From NCBI GenBank assembly GCA_963422275.1, contig OY729418.1:4092001-4156000 (forward strand): DNA of 64,000 nt, written 5' to 3'. Positions within the stretch are counted from its first letter, which is position 1; every line of letters begins with the position of its first letter. Of the stretch, positions 34,842 through 44,157 are shown one piece after another. The translations under genes were made by a program, and so were the position numbers. The notes under the pieces were generated by a model, which had not been told where the DNA came from, ran no database searches, and saw only the letters and a program-made list of their open reading frames with translations. Source of the stretch: G963422275 sp963422275. Its GTDB lineage: Bacteria; Pseudomonadota; Alphaproteobacteria; Rhodobacterales; Rhodobacteraceae.

Positions 34842-35824
34842 CTGCTAACTCCGTTGCACTCACTTCGGGCGACCCTGCTGGGGTAGGCTTAGAACTCGCC
34901 CTCGCTGCATGGCCGTTTTTGGCGAGGCAACAGACATATTTCCTGATTGCCGATCGAGAGCATCTTCCGAGGGAAAGCACGACTCCGGTAATCGAAATTC
35001 TGTGTCCAGAAGAAGCATCTCAAGTGTTTGCTCAAGGCCTGCCCTTGCTTCACTTCGACTTTCCCGCTCCGTCGGTTCCAGGAGAGTTGGAGGTCCACAA
35101 TTCCCTTGCGGCTTTGAGGGCCGTGGACATGGCTGTTAAGCTTGCAAGAGAAGAGCGAGTGACGGCCGTTTGCACTAACCCACTGAACAAGGGAGCAGTC
35201 AGCAAAGGGCTTGGAGCAAAGTTTCTCGGTCATACGCAGTATTTGGCCGACCTCTGCAGCACGCCACGACCTGTCATGATGCTCGTTAGTCCACATGTAC
35301 GGGTTGTCCCCGTCACAACGCATGTTCCACTTTCCAGAGTGCCTTCAATTCTTACAAGTGACCTTATCCGGGAAACTGCGATTGTCTGCAACGAAGCGCT
35401 GCGCCGAGATTTCGCCATACAGGATCCTCGACTCGCCGTCGCGGGCTTGAATCCCCATTCAGGAGAGGACGGGACCATTGGCTTGGAAGAGAAGACCGTG
35501 ATTCTTCCGGCCATCGAGGAGTTGCGCAACACTGGAATCAAGGCGACTGGACCGCATCCGGCGGACACAATGTTCCACGAGGCCGCGAGAGAGAAGTACG
35601 ATCTAGCAATCTGCATGTATCATGACCAAGCCCTGATTCCGGCCAAGACACTAGCGTTTCACCTTGCAGTCAACGTGACGCTTGGACTTCCAATAGTCCG
35701 AACATCTCCTGACCATGGCACCGCCCTAGACATCGCAGGAAAATCGGTCTCGAAGCCAAGCAGCTTGATTGCGGCAATAACGCTTGCCGGGAAGCTGGGC
35801 AGTTCTCGAATCGATTGCCTATGA
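34838..35824 (+). CDS. pdxA: 4-hydroxythreonine-4-phosphate dehydrogenase
   Basis: Oxidises 4-phosphohydroxy-L-threonine in the DXP-dependent vitamin B6 pathway. 328 residues from a TTG at 34838 overlapping the surA stop (TTGA). Motifs: VALTSGDPAGVGLELAL at the start, TNPLNKGAVSKGLGAKFLGHTQYLADL with a metal-binding histidine, GLNPHSGEDGTIG, GPHPADTMFHEAAREKYDLAICMYHDQALIPAK with further metal ligands, and RTSPDHGTALDIAGK. It overlaps rsmA by four bases. Works with pdxH at 4.4 kb. Confidence 0.95.
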   Translation: MTANSVALTSGDPAGVGLELALAAWPFLARQQTYFLIADREHLPRESTTPVIEILCPEEASQVFAQGLPLLHFDFPAPSVPGELEVHNSLAALRAVDMAVKLAREERVTAVCTNPLNKGAVSKGLGAKFLGHTQYLADLCSTPRPVMMLVSPHVRVVPVTTHVPLSRVPSILTSDLIRETAIVCNEALRRDFAIQDPRLAVAGLNPHSGEDGTIGLEEKTVILPAIEELRNTGIKATGPHPADTMFHEAAREKYDLAICMYHDQALIPAKTLAFHLAVNVTLGLPIVRTSPDHGTALDIAGKSVSKPSSLIAAITLAGKLGSSRIDCL

Positions 35825-36681
35825 GAGGTATATCCGATCTTCCAACAATGCGCGAGGTTATTGCCAAACATGGCCTCACAGCGCGGAAGTCGCTTGGTCA
35901 AAACTACATAAATGATCTCAACCTTACAGCCAAGATTGCATGCATCGCCGCACCGCTTGAAAATCATGAAGTGCTGGAGATTGGCCCAGGTCCAGGTGGT
36001 CTAACGAGGAGCTTGATTTCTGAAGGCGCAAAGAGAGTTGTGGCAGTCGAAAGGGATTCTCGATTTCTCCCAGCCTTGAGGGAAATTGCAGAAGTCGCTC
36101 CAGGAAAACTTGAGGTACTGAACGCCGACGCTTTGACGCTGGATCCAGAGCGATTTCTCAGGTCGCCAGTCAAGGTGGTTTCGAACCCTCCCTACAACAT
36201 CGCGTCTGAGATGCTTGTGCGGTGGATGCGGCCGCGGACTTGGCCTCCGTACTGGTCCAGCTTGACCTTAATGCTTCAGCGAGAGGTCGGTGCACGGGTC
36301 GTCGCGAGATCCGGCACAAAGCCATACGGAAGGCTCGCGATTCTTGTTCAATGGAGGGCTCGCGCACGAATTGCGATGTCCGTTCCGGCTAGCTCGTTCG
36401 CTCCGGTCCCACGGGTAGATTCTGTCGTTGTCAGTATTTTTCCGCTCGAAAAACCGATCTTTCCTGTCGACGGCGCGACTTTGGAAAAAATTGTTGCCTC
36501 CGCATTCGGACAGCGCCGGAAAATGTTGCGGTCCAGCCTGCGTTCTTTGGTTCCGAACGTTGAGCAACACCTCATCGCTGCTGGAGTTGACCCAACCTTG
36601 CGGGCAGAAGCTGTCTCAATTGATGGTTTTTGTGCACTTGCGCGTGAACTGGCAGGAAAAATCAGTTTGCGTCAGGTGTAA
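35821..36681 (+). CDS. rsmA: 16S rRNA (adenine-N6,N6)-dimethyltransferase
   Basis: Dimethylates two adjacent adenines near the 3' end of 16S rRNA during ribosome assembly. 286 residues from the ATG at 35821 (ATGA overlap with pdxA). SAM-binding motif VLEIGPGPGGLTRSL, acidic VVAVERDSRFL, and the catalytic motif NPPYNI in VVSNPPYNIASEML. FAPVPRVDSVVVSI and FGQRRKMLRSSLR mark the C-terminal part. Last gene of the lptF-to-rsmA operon; mobile remnants begin about 250 bp downstream. Confidence 0.96.
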   Translation: MRGISDLPTMREVIAKHGLTARKSLGQNYINDLNLTAKIACIAAPLENHEVLEIGPGPGGLTRSLISEGAKRVVAVERDSRFLPALREIAEVAPGKLEVLNADALTLDPERFLRSPVKVVSNPPYNIASEMLVRWMRPRTWPPYWSSLTLMLQREVGARVVARSGTKPYGRLAILVQWRARARIAMSVPASSFAPVPRVDSVVVSIFPLEKPIFPVDGATLEKIVASAFGQRRKMLRSSLRSLVPNVEQHLIAAGVDPTLRAEAVSIDGFCALARELAGKISLRQV

Positions 36682-36938
36682 GGCTTTCGATTTTAGCGCA
36701 CTGGCAATCCGTTCGGGTGCATCTGGATCAGCTGTACCGGGAACGCTATTCCGTCGTTTTTACGAGGGGCACCCGTTTCCGCGCCGGACTCCCGCAACTT
36801 GCAAAGCCCCGATATCCCCGCCACTGCGGGATATTCGTCTTGAGACGGTGCTTCTCCAAAACTGTGAAATGCATTTATTAGGTCAGGACATACCGCACCA
36901 GCGGGTTTGAAGACTGTCCTGGCTTGCAATCGAAAGAC
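36682..36938. other. Intergenic stretch without recognised gene
   Basis: Weak open frames on the minus strand (for example a segment reading PVQLIQMHPNGLPVR) are not a family I know. It may be a decayed gene end left when the remnant at 36939 arrived. Confidence 0.35.
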
Positions 36939-37639
36939 AAGGCTGTTGCGAAATGCGCCTCTCCACCATTGACATGTCACGCTAAAATCTGTACAAGTCA
37001 TTGTTATAATGCTCAATTAATGGAGAGGACGATGGATTTCTTCATGAATATGATGGCCAAGCGCGTGGGTCCCGACAGCATGCTGCGAAAGGTTGGCGCC
37101 CTGATGGACCGGCAGCGCCTGGCGGCGCGGCGGCGATGACATAAATCTTGCTGTCCGTCCCGCCCCAAGAGCGGTCGATGGCGGGGTCCGCCCCCTTTCC
37201 GCCCGCCGAGCGCTGGCACGCATGATCGAGCTGTCGACGAGATGGAGCGTCTCACGGCTTGGTGCTCAAGGCATTGAAAACGCGCACCCTGCCCCTTTCT
37301 TGAACCAGCGGTTGCAACTCGTCGTGCAATGTCCACAGTCCTCCGGCAGGTCGCGCCACGGCACCCCGCTCGGCCTGTTTGGCAACAGCGGCCGGCTCAC
37401 GGCCCGTTCCCGATCGGTCAAGTCGCGGCGAGACATCGTCAGCGCCTTCATGGCTTGAACGCAACAACCCTGTCTGTATCATTTCACGCACCTTATGGGT
37501 ATACAACCTAGCCGGATTCGCGGCCTGAGGGCCGGAGTCTGTCCCGAACCTGCCCGATGCGACGCACCGCGGGGCCTTAAACCGCGCATTTGCGGCCGAA
37601 AGGCGAAATTCAGAGAACGCCTGCTTTTGCAACGGTCTT
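36939..37639 (+). mobile_element. IS5-family remnant (AAGACTGTTGCG ends) containing an IS427-like remnant
   Basis: Left end AAGGCTGTTGCGAAATGCGC, right end GCTTTTGCAACGGTCTT. After the left end a transposase start is readable, MDFFMNMMAKRVGPDSMLRKVGALMD. From about 37131 to 37508 the sequence switches to a minus-strand fragment of a second IS427-like element (WRDLPEDCGHCTTSCNRWFKKG, end TATACAACC next to TA). A small further copy of the same DFF-type start follows at 37640-37760 (gatggatttcttcacgacgatgg). Confidence 0.68.
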
Positions 37640-37825
37640 ATCGGGGGAGAGACAGATGGATTTCTTCACGACGATGGTTGCCGGTGCGTAGTGCCGAAAA
37701 ACGCACTTCGCAAGGTAAACGCCCTGATGGAATGGCAACACTTGCCGGGTTGACAACGATGTCAATTGACTTAACCTCGGCCTGAGAGTCGACATTTGAC
37801 CGTGCCCGCCAAAGTTTGACGAGTT

Positions 37826-38165
37826 AGGGAACCTCTGAATATAGCCTGATTGTGGTGCGGTATTGTGCATCAGGGGAGTGCCTGCTGTCTTGCTCCACGC
37901 CTTTTTCGGGGGATCACGACATTCAGTGCCTTCAGCAACTGACCTTTGCGAGCCTTGAATAAGACCGCAAGACGCACCGCGAAATCTTTCCAGAGCGGAT
38001 TGATTCCCAATCCCCTGGGTGAGCCTAGAGACCCGCATTGCGCCGATGTGTCCGAAGGGCGGAGGCAAAAGGGGTAACAGCCGCATCCGCTGCCGGTGAT
38101 GCTACGCGTGCACTGCATGCAACTTTTTTGTAACCTGAGCGACCCGGCGATGGAGGACCTGCTCT
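37826..38165 (+). mobile_element. IS5-group element, 5' fragment
   Basis: Starts GGAACCTCTGAATATAGCCTGA, like the full element at 24672, and continues through the first 110 or so codons of the transposase with several frameshifts. It stops within the NLSDPAMEDLLCE-coding segment. No right end. Confidence 0.75.
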
Positions 38166-38538
38166 GCGAGGGCCTTGCCGCAGGTGTTGTATTGCCTAGC
38201 GCCCCTGACAATGACGTGGGCATGGCGGTCCGACGATGATCCGACGGTTTGGGAACCCGGTTTCTAGTACAGGAGAAAGGATCCGCTACGAACTAAATGC
38301 GCCGGGCACTCGGAGATATCAAGTCTTGCAATCAAAGGCAGCGGCAATCATCGCGCGAACAGGCCCCCAAGAACAGTATCGGCCATATCTCCAGATTGCT
38401 GCCTCAGTCATGCAAAGAACTCTTCAGATCGCTGAAGCCCCCCCCTGAGGACCGCCAAGGCTTGGTCGCGAGACAGGAAAATTATTCAAGTCTCTCAACT
38501 GGCTTGAACCACTAGCGTTCGCCTTGAGTGCTTGAGTA
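38166..38538. other. Unassigned stretch downstream of DUF4167
   Basis: A plus frame at 38236-38448 encodes 70 residues, among them VLQSKAAAIIARTGPQEQYRPYLQIAASVMQRTLQIAE. The composition is protein-like and the segment could be a decayed or short real gene, but I do not recognise the family and see no clear ribosome site. Confidence 0.3.
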
Positions 38539-39039
38539 TCAAGATTTGGTGGAAACCGGCCTAGTACCGTCCGCAACACCGAAACTGGAGCGACTTTCGC
38601 CGTCCGCCGCTCTCGTTATAGTCGCCGGACTCTTTTTATCTTCGGGTGTGTCCACCAAACCACTTCCCTGGCGCTCGACCAACATCCCATCCCCCTTTCC
38701 ATTGAAATTGTCTGTGCCACTTCCATTGTCGGCCTCTTCAAAAATCCGCCGCTGATTTGCTTGGGCCTCCTGCTGCTCCCGCCTAGCTTCTTGTTCGCGG
38801 TGAGCCTCACCAAGCAAGCGCGAATAGTGCTCAGAATGCTGAGCAAAGTTCTCGGCCGCGATTCGGTCGCCGCTTAAAAGGGCATCTCGCGACAATCCCT
38901 GATATTTCTCGATGATTTGCTGAAGGTTTCCGCGTACGTTGCCGTTTGGACCGGAACTGTCAAATACGCGGTTGAACATGTTGCCAGATGGACGCCTATT
39001 GTTTTTGCCGCGTAAACGCGCTTTGTTTGAAGTTCTCAT
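38539..39039 (-). CDS. DUF4167 protein
   Basis: 166 residues, function unknown. The conserved N-terminal domain starts MRTSNKARLRGKNNRRPSGNMFNRVFDSSGPNGNVRG and continues QQIIEKYQGLSRDALLSGDRIAAENFAQHSEHYSRLL, a basic start followed by helices, characteristic of this alphaproteobacterial family. The C-terminal half is low-complexity and hydrophilic (Q, E, R, G, S) and probably disordered. In many alphaproteobacteria it directly follows prmC; here a 284-bp ISAs1-type element lies between them. Confidence 0.88.
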   Translation of the reverse strand: MRTSNKARLRGKNNRRPSGNMFNRVFDSSGPNGNVRGNLQQIIEKYQGLSRDALLSGDRIAAENFAQHSEHYSRLLGEAHREQEARREQQEAQANQRRIFEEADNGSGTDNFNGKGDGMLVERQGSGLVDTPEDKKSPATITRAADGESRSSFGVADGTRPVSTKS

Positions 39040-39285
39040 ATTAATCCGGATTGTTGCTTTGCATTGATTTCATCTTATTCCGCTTCGATGCGCACAAGCC
39101 CAGTCTTGCGTATTGTAACGCAACGACCTGTTAACTCGAAAAACCTGACTTGCTAGTTCTAATCCGTTGGCACTCCGAACGAAAATCATTCGGCGGAACA
39201 TCAATTGATTCTTTCGTATGAGAGGGCAACATATGAGTCATAGCACACCGATGCGGTGCAGCACAAGAGCATTTCCCAACTTTGC

Positions 39286-39569
39286 AGGGCAATCACTTTT
39301 CAACTTTCCCTTTCGGCGGCGGCACAGACAATGCGGGGCAGGCGTCGTCGTTCCAGCACCACATCGAGTGCCCCAGTTCTGCGCTGTGGTCTCGCTCGAC
39401 TTGTCGTCCCCCCTTAACCTGCCCCAAGGTCAGCCCGTCTGGGATCCCTGCCCCTTGAAGATAAACAGGAAAATCCTGCAGGATGCCCTGCCTCCGCGTT
39501 GTTGCCGTGGGCACGTTGCATCATCGGCGAGAAAGGGAAAACCGGAATTTTTCAAAAGCGATTGCCCTG
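39286..39569. mobile_element. 284-bp ISAs1-type MITE with 10-bp target duplication
   Basis: Ends AGGGCAATCACTTTTCAACTTTCCC and, inverted at the right, CAGGGCAATCGCTTTTGAAAA. A perfect direct repeat CCAACTTTGC flanks it (39276-39285, 39570-39579); 8-10 bp is the ISAs1 range. It has no coding capacity. The right end sits 26 bp past the prmC stop. Confidence 0.8.
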
Positions 39570-39595
39570 CCAACTTTGCCAAACCGTTCCTGAAG

Positions 39596-40504
39596 TCAAT
39601 TCCGCATACCGCCTGCCAAACGACCATCATCCAGATCGATCATTGCGCAGGATTTTCTGGCACCCGCCTGTTCATCGTGAAATGCAAGCACCCGTTTCCG
39701 CCCGTCAAGATCGAGGCTGACCCCGGATTCAACAAATCCTTTCTCACGAAATATCTTCGATACCCTGGTGCATTGCCCCATCCCGATCTCGAGTAGCAAC
39801 TCGGCATTCACCGAAAGGTGCTGGCCCACGCTGCCCGCTATAGAGCGATATCCCTGCAACCCGTCCTTTCCAAGGGTAATGGAGTCCCTTGGTTCCCAAT
39901 GCCGAATTTCCGGGGCAAGCCGCCTGTATTCAGATTCGGAAACGTAGGGAGGATTGGCAACTACGAGATCAAATTTCCCTGTTACTTCAGACAGCCAGTC
40001 GGAACGCACAAATCGTGCCCGGTCAGCAAGCCCCAACCTCATCGAATTGTTACGTGCGACGTCAAGGGCATTGTCGTGAAGATCGATGCCAACCCCAGTG
40101 GCGTTCTGCAATTCCGACAAGATTGACAGAAGAATGCATCCACTCCCGGTTCCGATATCCAAGATGCAGGCGGGTTTTCGAGCGAGTGCCTCGATAACCA
40201 ATATTTCGGACTCCGGTCGTGGGTCCAAGACGGCGGAGTTGACAAGGAAGTTTTGTCCGAAGAACATCCTCCTTCCGATGATTTGGGACATCGGTCTCCG
40301 CCTTTCCCTCTCGGCGAGCGCGTTCCAAAACCACTCAAGGGAGTCGTTTTCTCCATTTATGCAACCTAGCGTTCCCTGATGCCGACGCTCTGAACCGAAC
40401 GCGAACTCAAGCAATCTCCCAACATCACCAGCGGGATTATCAACTCCCACTTTTTTCAGCCTCCCAGTTGCCTCGGCAAAGATATCGCGTGCATAAGGGA
40501 TCAT
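39596..40504 (-). CDS. prmC: Peptide chain release factor N5-glutamine methyltransferase
   Basis: Methylates the glutamine of the GGQ motif in release factors. 302 residues. SAM motif ACILDIGTGSGCILLSIL and the catalytic NPPY in DLVVANPPYVSESEYRRL. The N-terminal helical domain contains RRPMSQIIGRRMFFGQNFLVN. After the usual family end (GRKRVLAFH) about 25 extra residues follow (DEQAGARKSC..GGMRN); insertion of the nearby MITE 26 bp downstream may have changed the surroundings, or the ancestral stop has been lost. The start overlaps the stop of prfA (ATGA), its substrate's gene. Confidence 0.93.
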   Translation of the reverse strand: MIPYARDIFAEATGRLKKVGVDNPAGDVGRLLEFAFGSERRHQGTLGCINGENDSLEWFWNALAERERRRPMSQIIGRRMFFGQNFLVNSAVLDPRPESEILVIEALARKPACILDIGTGSGCILLSILSELQNATGVGIDLHDNALDVARNNSMRLGLADRARFVRSDWLSEVTGKFDLVVANPPYVSESEYRRLAPEIRHWEPRDSITLGKDGLQGYRSIAGSVGQHLSVNAELLLEIGMGQCTRVSKIFREKGFVESGVSLDLDGRKRVLAFHDEQAGARKSCAMIDLDDGRLAGGMRN

Positions 40505-41562
40505 TGACCAATCTCGGCAAGCCTTGACGCCCGGTCATGAGATGCAAGCGCATCAATGATATCATCCAGCTCGCCTTCCAGCACTTGGTCCAGCTTGTAC
40601 AGTGTGAGGTTAATTCTATGGTCCGTGATCCTTCCTTGCGGAAAGTTGTACGTACGAATCCGCTCGGAACGATCGCCTGTTCCGACTTGTGCCCTGCGAG
40701 ACGCGGCTCTCTCAGCATGTGCTCGCTCTCGCTCCAAGTCGTACAGCCGCGAGATCAAAATCTTCAATGCGGTAGCGCGATTTTGATGTTGCGACTTCTC
40801 CGAAGAAGTCACAACGATCCCGGTAGGGACATGTGTGATGCGCACGGCTGAATCGGTTGTGTTAACATGCTGGCCGCCCGCACCGCTCGCGCGCATCGTG
40901 TCAATCCTGAGGTCGCTGTCATCAATCAAAACGTCCACATCCTCCGCTTCGGGAAGAACGGCAACGGTTGCAGCTGACGTATGTATTCTTCCACTCGCTT
41001 CTGTTGCTGGAACTCTCTGTACCCGATGCACCCCCGACTCGTACTTGAGCCTTGAAAACACACCCTTTCCCTGGATGCTCGCAGTCACTTCACGAAAGCC
41101 TCCAAGCATTGTCGGGCTTGACTGCAGCTTGTTGAGTTTCCAGTCTTTGAGAATAGCGTATCGCTCGTAGATTCGAAACAGGTCGCCGCAGAACAAGGAG
41201 GCCTCGTCGCCCCCGGTGCCGGCACGGATTTCAATGATCGCGGACCGCGCGTCATCCACGTCCGGCGGAACCAGCGAGATCAACAAGGACTTTTCCACCT
41301 TTTCCAGTCCAGAGCGGAGATTCGGGAGTTCCTCTTCTGCCAAGGGCTGAAGTTCCGGGTCCTCGCGCATTGCTTCCGCTTCTTCGATATCGGCGAGAAA
41401 TTGCCGATAAACAGCAATCTTTTCGACCACCGGTTTCAATCGCGAGTACTCGCGGGCAATTTCTACGTGCCCGGGGCTACCAGACGCTACAGTCAGCTTG
41501 GCCTCAAGCGCAAAGAACTTTTGCCCGATTTGGTCTAGTCGTTTCAATGGCACCATGACCAA
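40501..41562 (-). CDS. prfA: Peptide chain release factor 1
   Basis: Recognises UAA and UAG stop codons and triggers peptide release. 353 residues; the start could be MVMVPLKRL or two codons later. The codon-recognition tripeptide PAT (185-187) in VQRVPATEASGRIHTS is the RF1-type PxT. The hydrolysis motif GGQ is at 229-231 in MRASGAGGQHVNTTDSAVR. The domain 1 coiled region and IRAGTGGDEASLFCGDLFRIY are also present. Coupled to prmC. Confidence 0.96.
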   Translation of the reverse strand: MVMVPLKRLDQIGQKFFALEAKLTVASGSPGHVEIAREYSRLKPVVEKIAVYRQFLADIEEAEAMREDPELQPLAEEELPNLRSGLEKVEKSLLISLVPPDVDDARSAIIEIRAGTGGDEASLFCGDLFRIYERYAILKDWKLNKLQSSPTMLGGFREVTASIQGKGVFSRLKYESGVHRVQRVPATEASGRIHTSAATVAVLPEAEDVDVLIDDSDLRIDTMRASGAGGQHVNTTDSAVRITHVPTGIVVTSSEKSQHQNRATALKILISRLYDLERERAHAERAASRRAQVGTGDRSERIRTYNFPQGRITDHRINLTLYKLDQVLEGELDDIIDALASHDRASRLAEIGQ

Positions 41563-41624
41563 GAATTCCAGAAAGATATTGCGTGATTTTGCCTATGCAT
41601 GCACGCTGTTCGCGCACAGCGAAG

Positions 41625-42761
41625 TCACCGCGCCGACGTGGGTGACTGTTCCAAATTGATGTGACTCTCGATTTCAGCAGCCTTCGCTTCGGTGAGTTCG
41701 ACTATGCTATCGATCAACTGGTCATTGGAGAGCTTGTGTGAAGCAGTGCCGTTCACGTACACCATGCCCGCGTCTTTTCCACCTCCGGTGAATCCGATGT
41801 CCGACATCTGCGCTTCGCCAGGACCATTGACGACACAACCGATTATCGAGAGGGTCATCGGCGTTCGAATATGTGCAAGGCGATCTTCAAGAATTTTTAC
41901 GGTCTCGATCACGTCAAATCCCTGTCTTGCGCAACTCGGGCATGAAATTATGTTTATGCCCCTGTGTCTCAGACCCAATGACTTCAGTATTTCAAAGCCA
42001 ACTCTGACCTCTTCGACAGGGTCGGCAGACAAGCTGACACGAAGCGTGTCTCCAATGCCCATCCAGAGCAGGAAACCGAGGCCAATGGCAGACTTGACCG
42101 TTCCTGTCGTTAAACCGCCCGCCTCGGTTATGCCCAAATGCAAGGGGGCGTCGGTCTGTTCAGCCAATCCCTCATACGCGGCAATCGCAAGAAATACATC
42201 CGAAGCTTTGCAGCTAATCTTGTAGTCTCGAAAATCGTTGCTTTCCAGCAGCGCGATATGTCCGAGCGCAGACTCAATCATTGCTTCTGGACACGGCTCC
42301 GAGTACTTTTCCAGCAAGTGCCTTTCCAAACTCCCTGCGTTCACCCCTATCCGGATAGAGCATCCATGGTCCTTCGCAGCTTTGACCACGTCCTTAACAC
42401 GTTTCTCTGACCCAATATTTCCAGGATTGATTCGAAGACACGCCGCACCTGCCTCCGCGGCTTCAATCGCTCTTCGATAATGGAAATGTATGTCGGCGAC
42501 GATCGGAACAGGGCTCTGTTTCACAATGGCTCTTAACGCCTGCGCCGAGTCTTTGTCTGGAACAGACACTCTGACTATGTCTGCACCTGCCTCGGCACAT
42601 GCATTAACCTGAGCAACGGTGGCGGAGACGTTCGTCGTCAATGTGTTGGTCATTGTTTGTACGGCTATTGGGGAATTGCCGCCAATGCTGACACTGCCGA
42701 CATTCACCGTCCTCGAGCTTCTACGGCGAATGTTCCTCCATGGCCTAATGTGGGTTTCCAT
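41625..42761 (-). CDS. ispG: 4-hydroxy-3-methylbut-2-enyl diphosphate synthase
   Basis: Iron-sulfur enzyme of the MEP isoprenoid pathway, converting MEcPP to HMBPP. 378 residues. N-terminal TIM barrel: IGGNSPIAVQTMTNTLTTNVSATVAQ, VPIVADIHFHYRRAIEA, LRINPGNIGSEKRV. The C-terminal cluster-binding domain has ISCPSCARQGFD and SIIGCVVNGPGEA, giving the three cysteine ligands, then FTGGGKDAGMVYVNG. Lies 80 bp downstream of the RodZ-like gene and 63 bp before prfA on the same strand. Confidence 0.96.
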   Translation of the reverse strand: METHIRPWRNIRRRSSRTVNVGSVSIGGNSPIAVQTMTNTLTTNVSATVAQVNACAEAGADIVRVSVPDKDSAQALRAIVKQSPVPIVADIHFHYRRAIEAAEAGAACLRINPGNIGSEKRVKDVVKAAKDHGCSIRIGVNAGSLERHLLEKYSEPCPEAMIESALGHIALLESNDFRDYKISCKASDVFLAIAAYEGLAEQTDAPLHLGITEAGGLTTGTVKSAIGLGFLLWMGIGDTLRVSLSADPVEEVRVGFEILKSLGLRHRGINIISCPSCARQGFDVIETVKILEDRLAHIRTPMTLSIIGCVVNGPGEAQMSDIGFTGGGKDAGMVYVNGTASHKLSNDQLIDSIVELTEAKAAEIESHINLEQSPTSAR

Positions 42762-42840
42762 CTGGTGTGGTATCGCAATCTATCGCTGGGCCCTGCTGAA
42801 GGCGGATTTCCAACCGTTCCAGCCAGAATCGTAGCTCTAG

Positions 42841-44031
42841 CTACTGTCCTGCCTTGTTAGTCCGGCTTTCAGTCAATTGAATTAGATTCATGACTTCAGT
42901 CGGGATATGCTCTGGGCTGATTTCGGCGAATATGCCCCTTATGCTGTCCTCCGACAAATCTATGTTCCTGACAACCCCCGCGCCATTTCCTGCCGGACCA
43001 AAGGCCTGTTGCCCCACGACAAAATAAACGAAGCCTGCGTTTCCCGACCGTAGCGTCAACCGACCGTCTACCTTGGGCACAGCATACTCATCTCCTGCGG
43101 AAAGAACCTTCTCAAGCAATACGGTTCCATCTTCCGTCTTGACTCGCATCCAGGAAGGACGCGTGGCGATTATTGTCAATGGCAATTCCTTGGGTTGAGT
43201 AGCATCGGTCGCTCCAAGACGAATGCTGGGTACCATGGTAGTTCTGAGCGATTCGTCATCGCTCTCTGCCTTAATCGGTTTGGTCAGCGTCGCGCCGATA
43301 GATCCAGGCTCGATTTCACCTATGGTTGTCAGAGGTCCGCCTGCATTGAGGTTAACGGAGAAATTACTTGAGTCTGTTGGACCTTCCCCGACGAGGGAAA
43401 TGCCTCCTCGGTCCACCTGCTCAATCTCCACAACTGGCGATGCAGGCTCAGTTGAAAACCGTCCTGCAACTTGGACTGAGGGCAGGCGCTGAACTTCCGC
43501 GTATATGGTCCAGCCAAGATACGAAATTCCCACGACCAGAAGCATTAGCATCATCGTGGACCCGACGCTGGTAAACGATAACCCACTGAATAACTTAGAC
43601 AGAGCGCTAGGTCGTTGTTTCGACGAAATCCCAATCGGGGTCCCATGGGCCGGAACGGCGAAGCCAATGGCACTTGCTCGTCTGGCGCCACCGAGAAACC
43701 GACCACTCCCCGCCCACGGCTTGCTAGTTTCGTTCAGTTGGCACTCCCTTCGGAATCGAGCGTAGGTCTCTTCCGGGTCCAAGCCCAAGTACGTCGCATA
43801 CCTGCGAACAACTCCGGAAACGAATGCCGGTGCATCAAACGACTGATCGTCGCATTCTTCAATTGCCCGTATGGTGCAAGGCTTGATACCTAGCTCCCTT
43901 CTTATATCGAGAATGCTCTTTCCAAGCGAAGCACGGCGACCTCGCATTTCGTCACCGAGTCGTTGCTTGTAATCGTCAAACCGGCGGATTTGCTTAGGCG
44001 GTTCGACACTCTTTCTCGTAAGCTCTACCAT
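42841..44031 (-). CDS. RodZ-like helix-turn-helix/DUF4115 membrane protein
   Basis: 396 residues. A cytoplasmic Xre-type helix-turn-helix domain (about 22-85: GDEMRGRRASLGKSILDIRRELGIKPCTIRAIEE..) is followed by a positively charged linker, one transmembrane segment (about 158-177, STMMLMLLVVGISYLGWTIY), a variable periplasmic stretch and a C-terminal DUF4115 domain (ITIIATRPSWMRVKTEDGTVLLEKVLSAGDEYAVPKVDG). This is the RodZ architecture, which links MreB to the membrane. Its position before ispG is shared with many proteobacteria. 'RodZ' is inferred from architecture and context. Confidence 0.85.
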   Translation of the reverse strand: MVELTRKSVEPPKQIRRFDDYKQRLGDEMRGRRASLGKSILDIRRELGIKPCTIRAIEECDDQSFDAPAFVSGVVRRYATYLGLDPEETYARFRRECQLNETSKPWAGSGRFLGGARRASAIGFAVPAHGTPIGISSKQRPSALSKLFSGLSFTSVGSTMMLMLLVVGISYLGWTIYAEVQRLPSVQVAGRFSTEPASPVVEIEQVDRGGISLVGEGPTDSSNFSVNLNAGGPLTTIGEIEPGSIGATLTKPIKAESDDESLRTTMVPSIRLGATDATQPKELPLTIIATRPSWMRVKTEDGTVLLEKVLSAGDEYAVPKVDGRLTLRSGNAGFVYFVVGQQAFGPAGNGAGVVRNIDLSEDSIRGIFAEISPEHIPTEVMNLIQLTESRTNKAGQ

Positions 44032-44157
44032 TTATCCACTCTTAGCCCAAAATGGCCATGCACCTCGGTGACCATTTGAAGCTATTTGGAAGAACCTATT
44101 GTGTCAAGGACATTCCTGTGTTACCCACATAAAAAAGCATTGTAGTATTTCCGAAAT

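Noticed and set aside
36682..36938. Gene on the minus strand reading PVQLIQMHPNGLPVR
   Set aside because: No ribosome site and no recognised family; it runs into the mobile remnant. Kept only as unassigned sequence.
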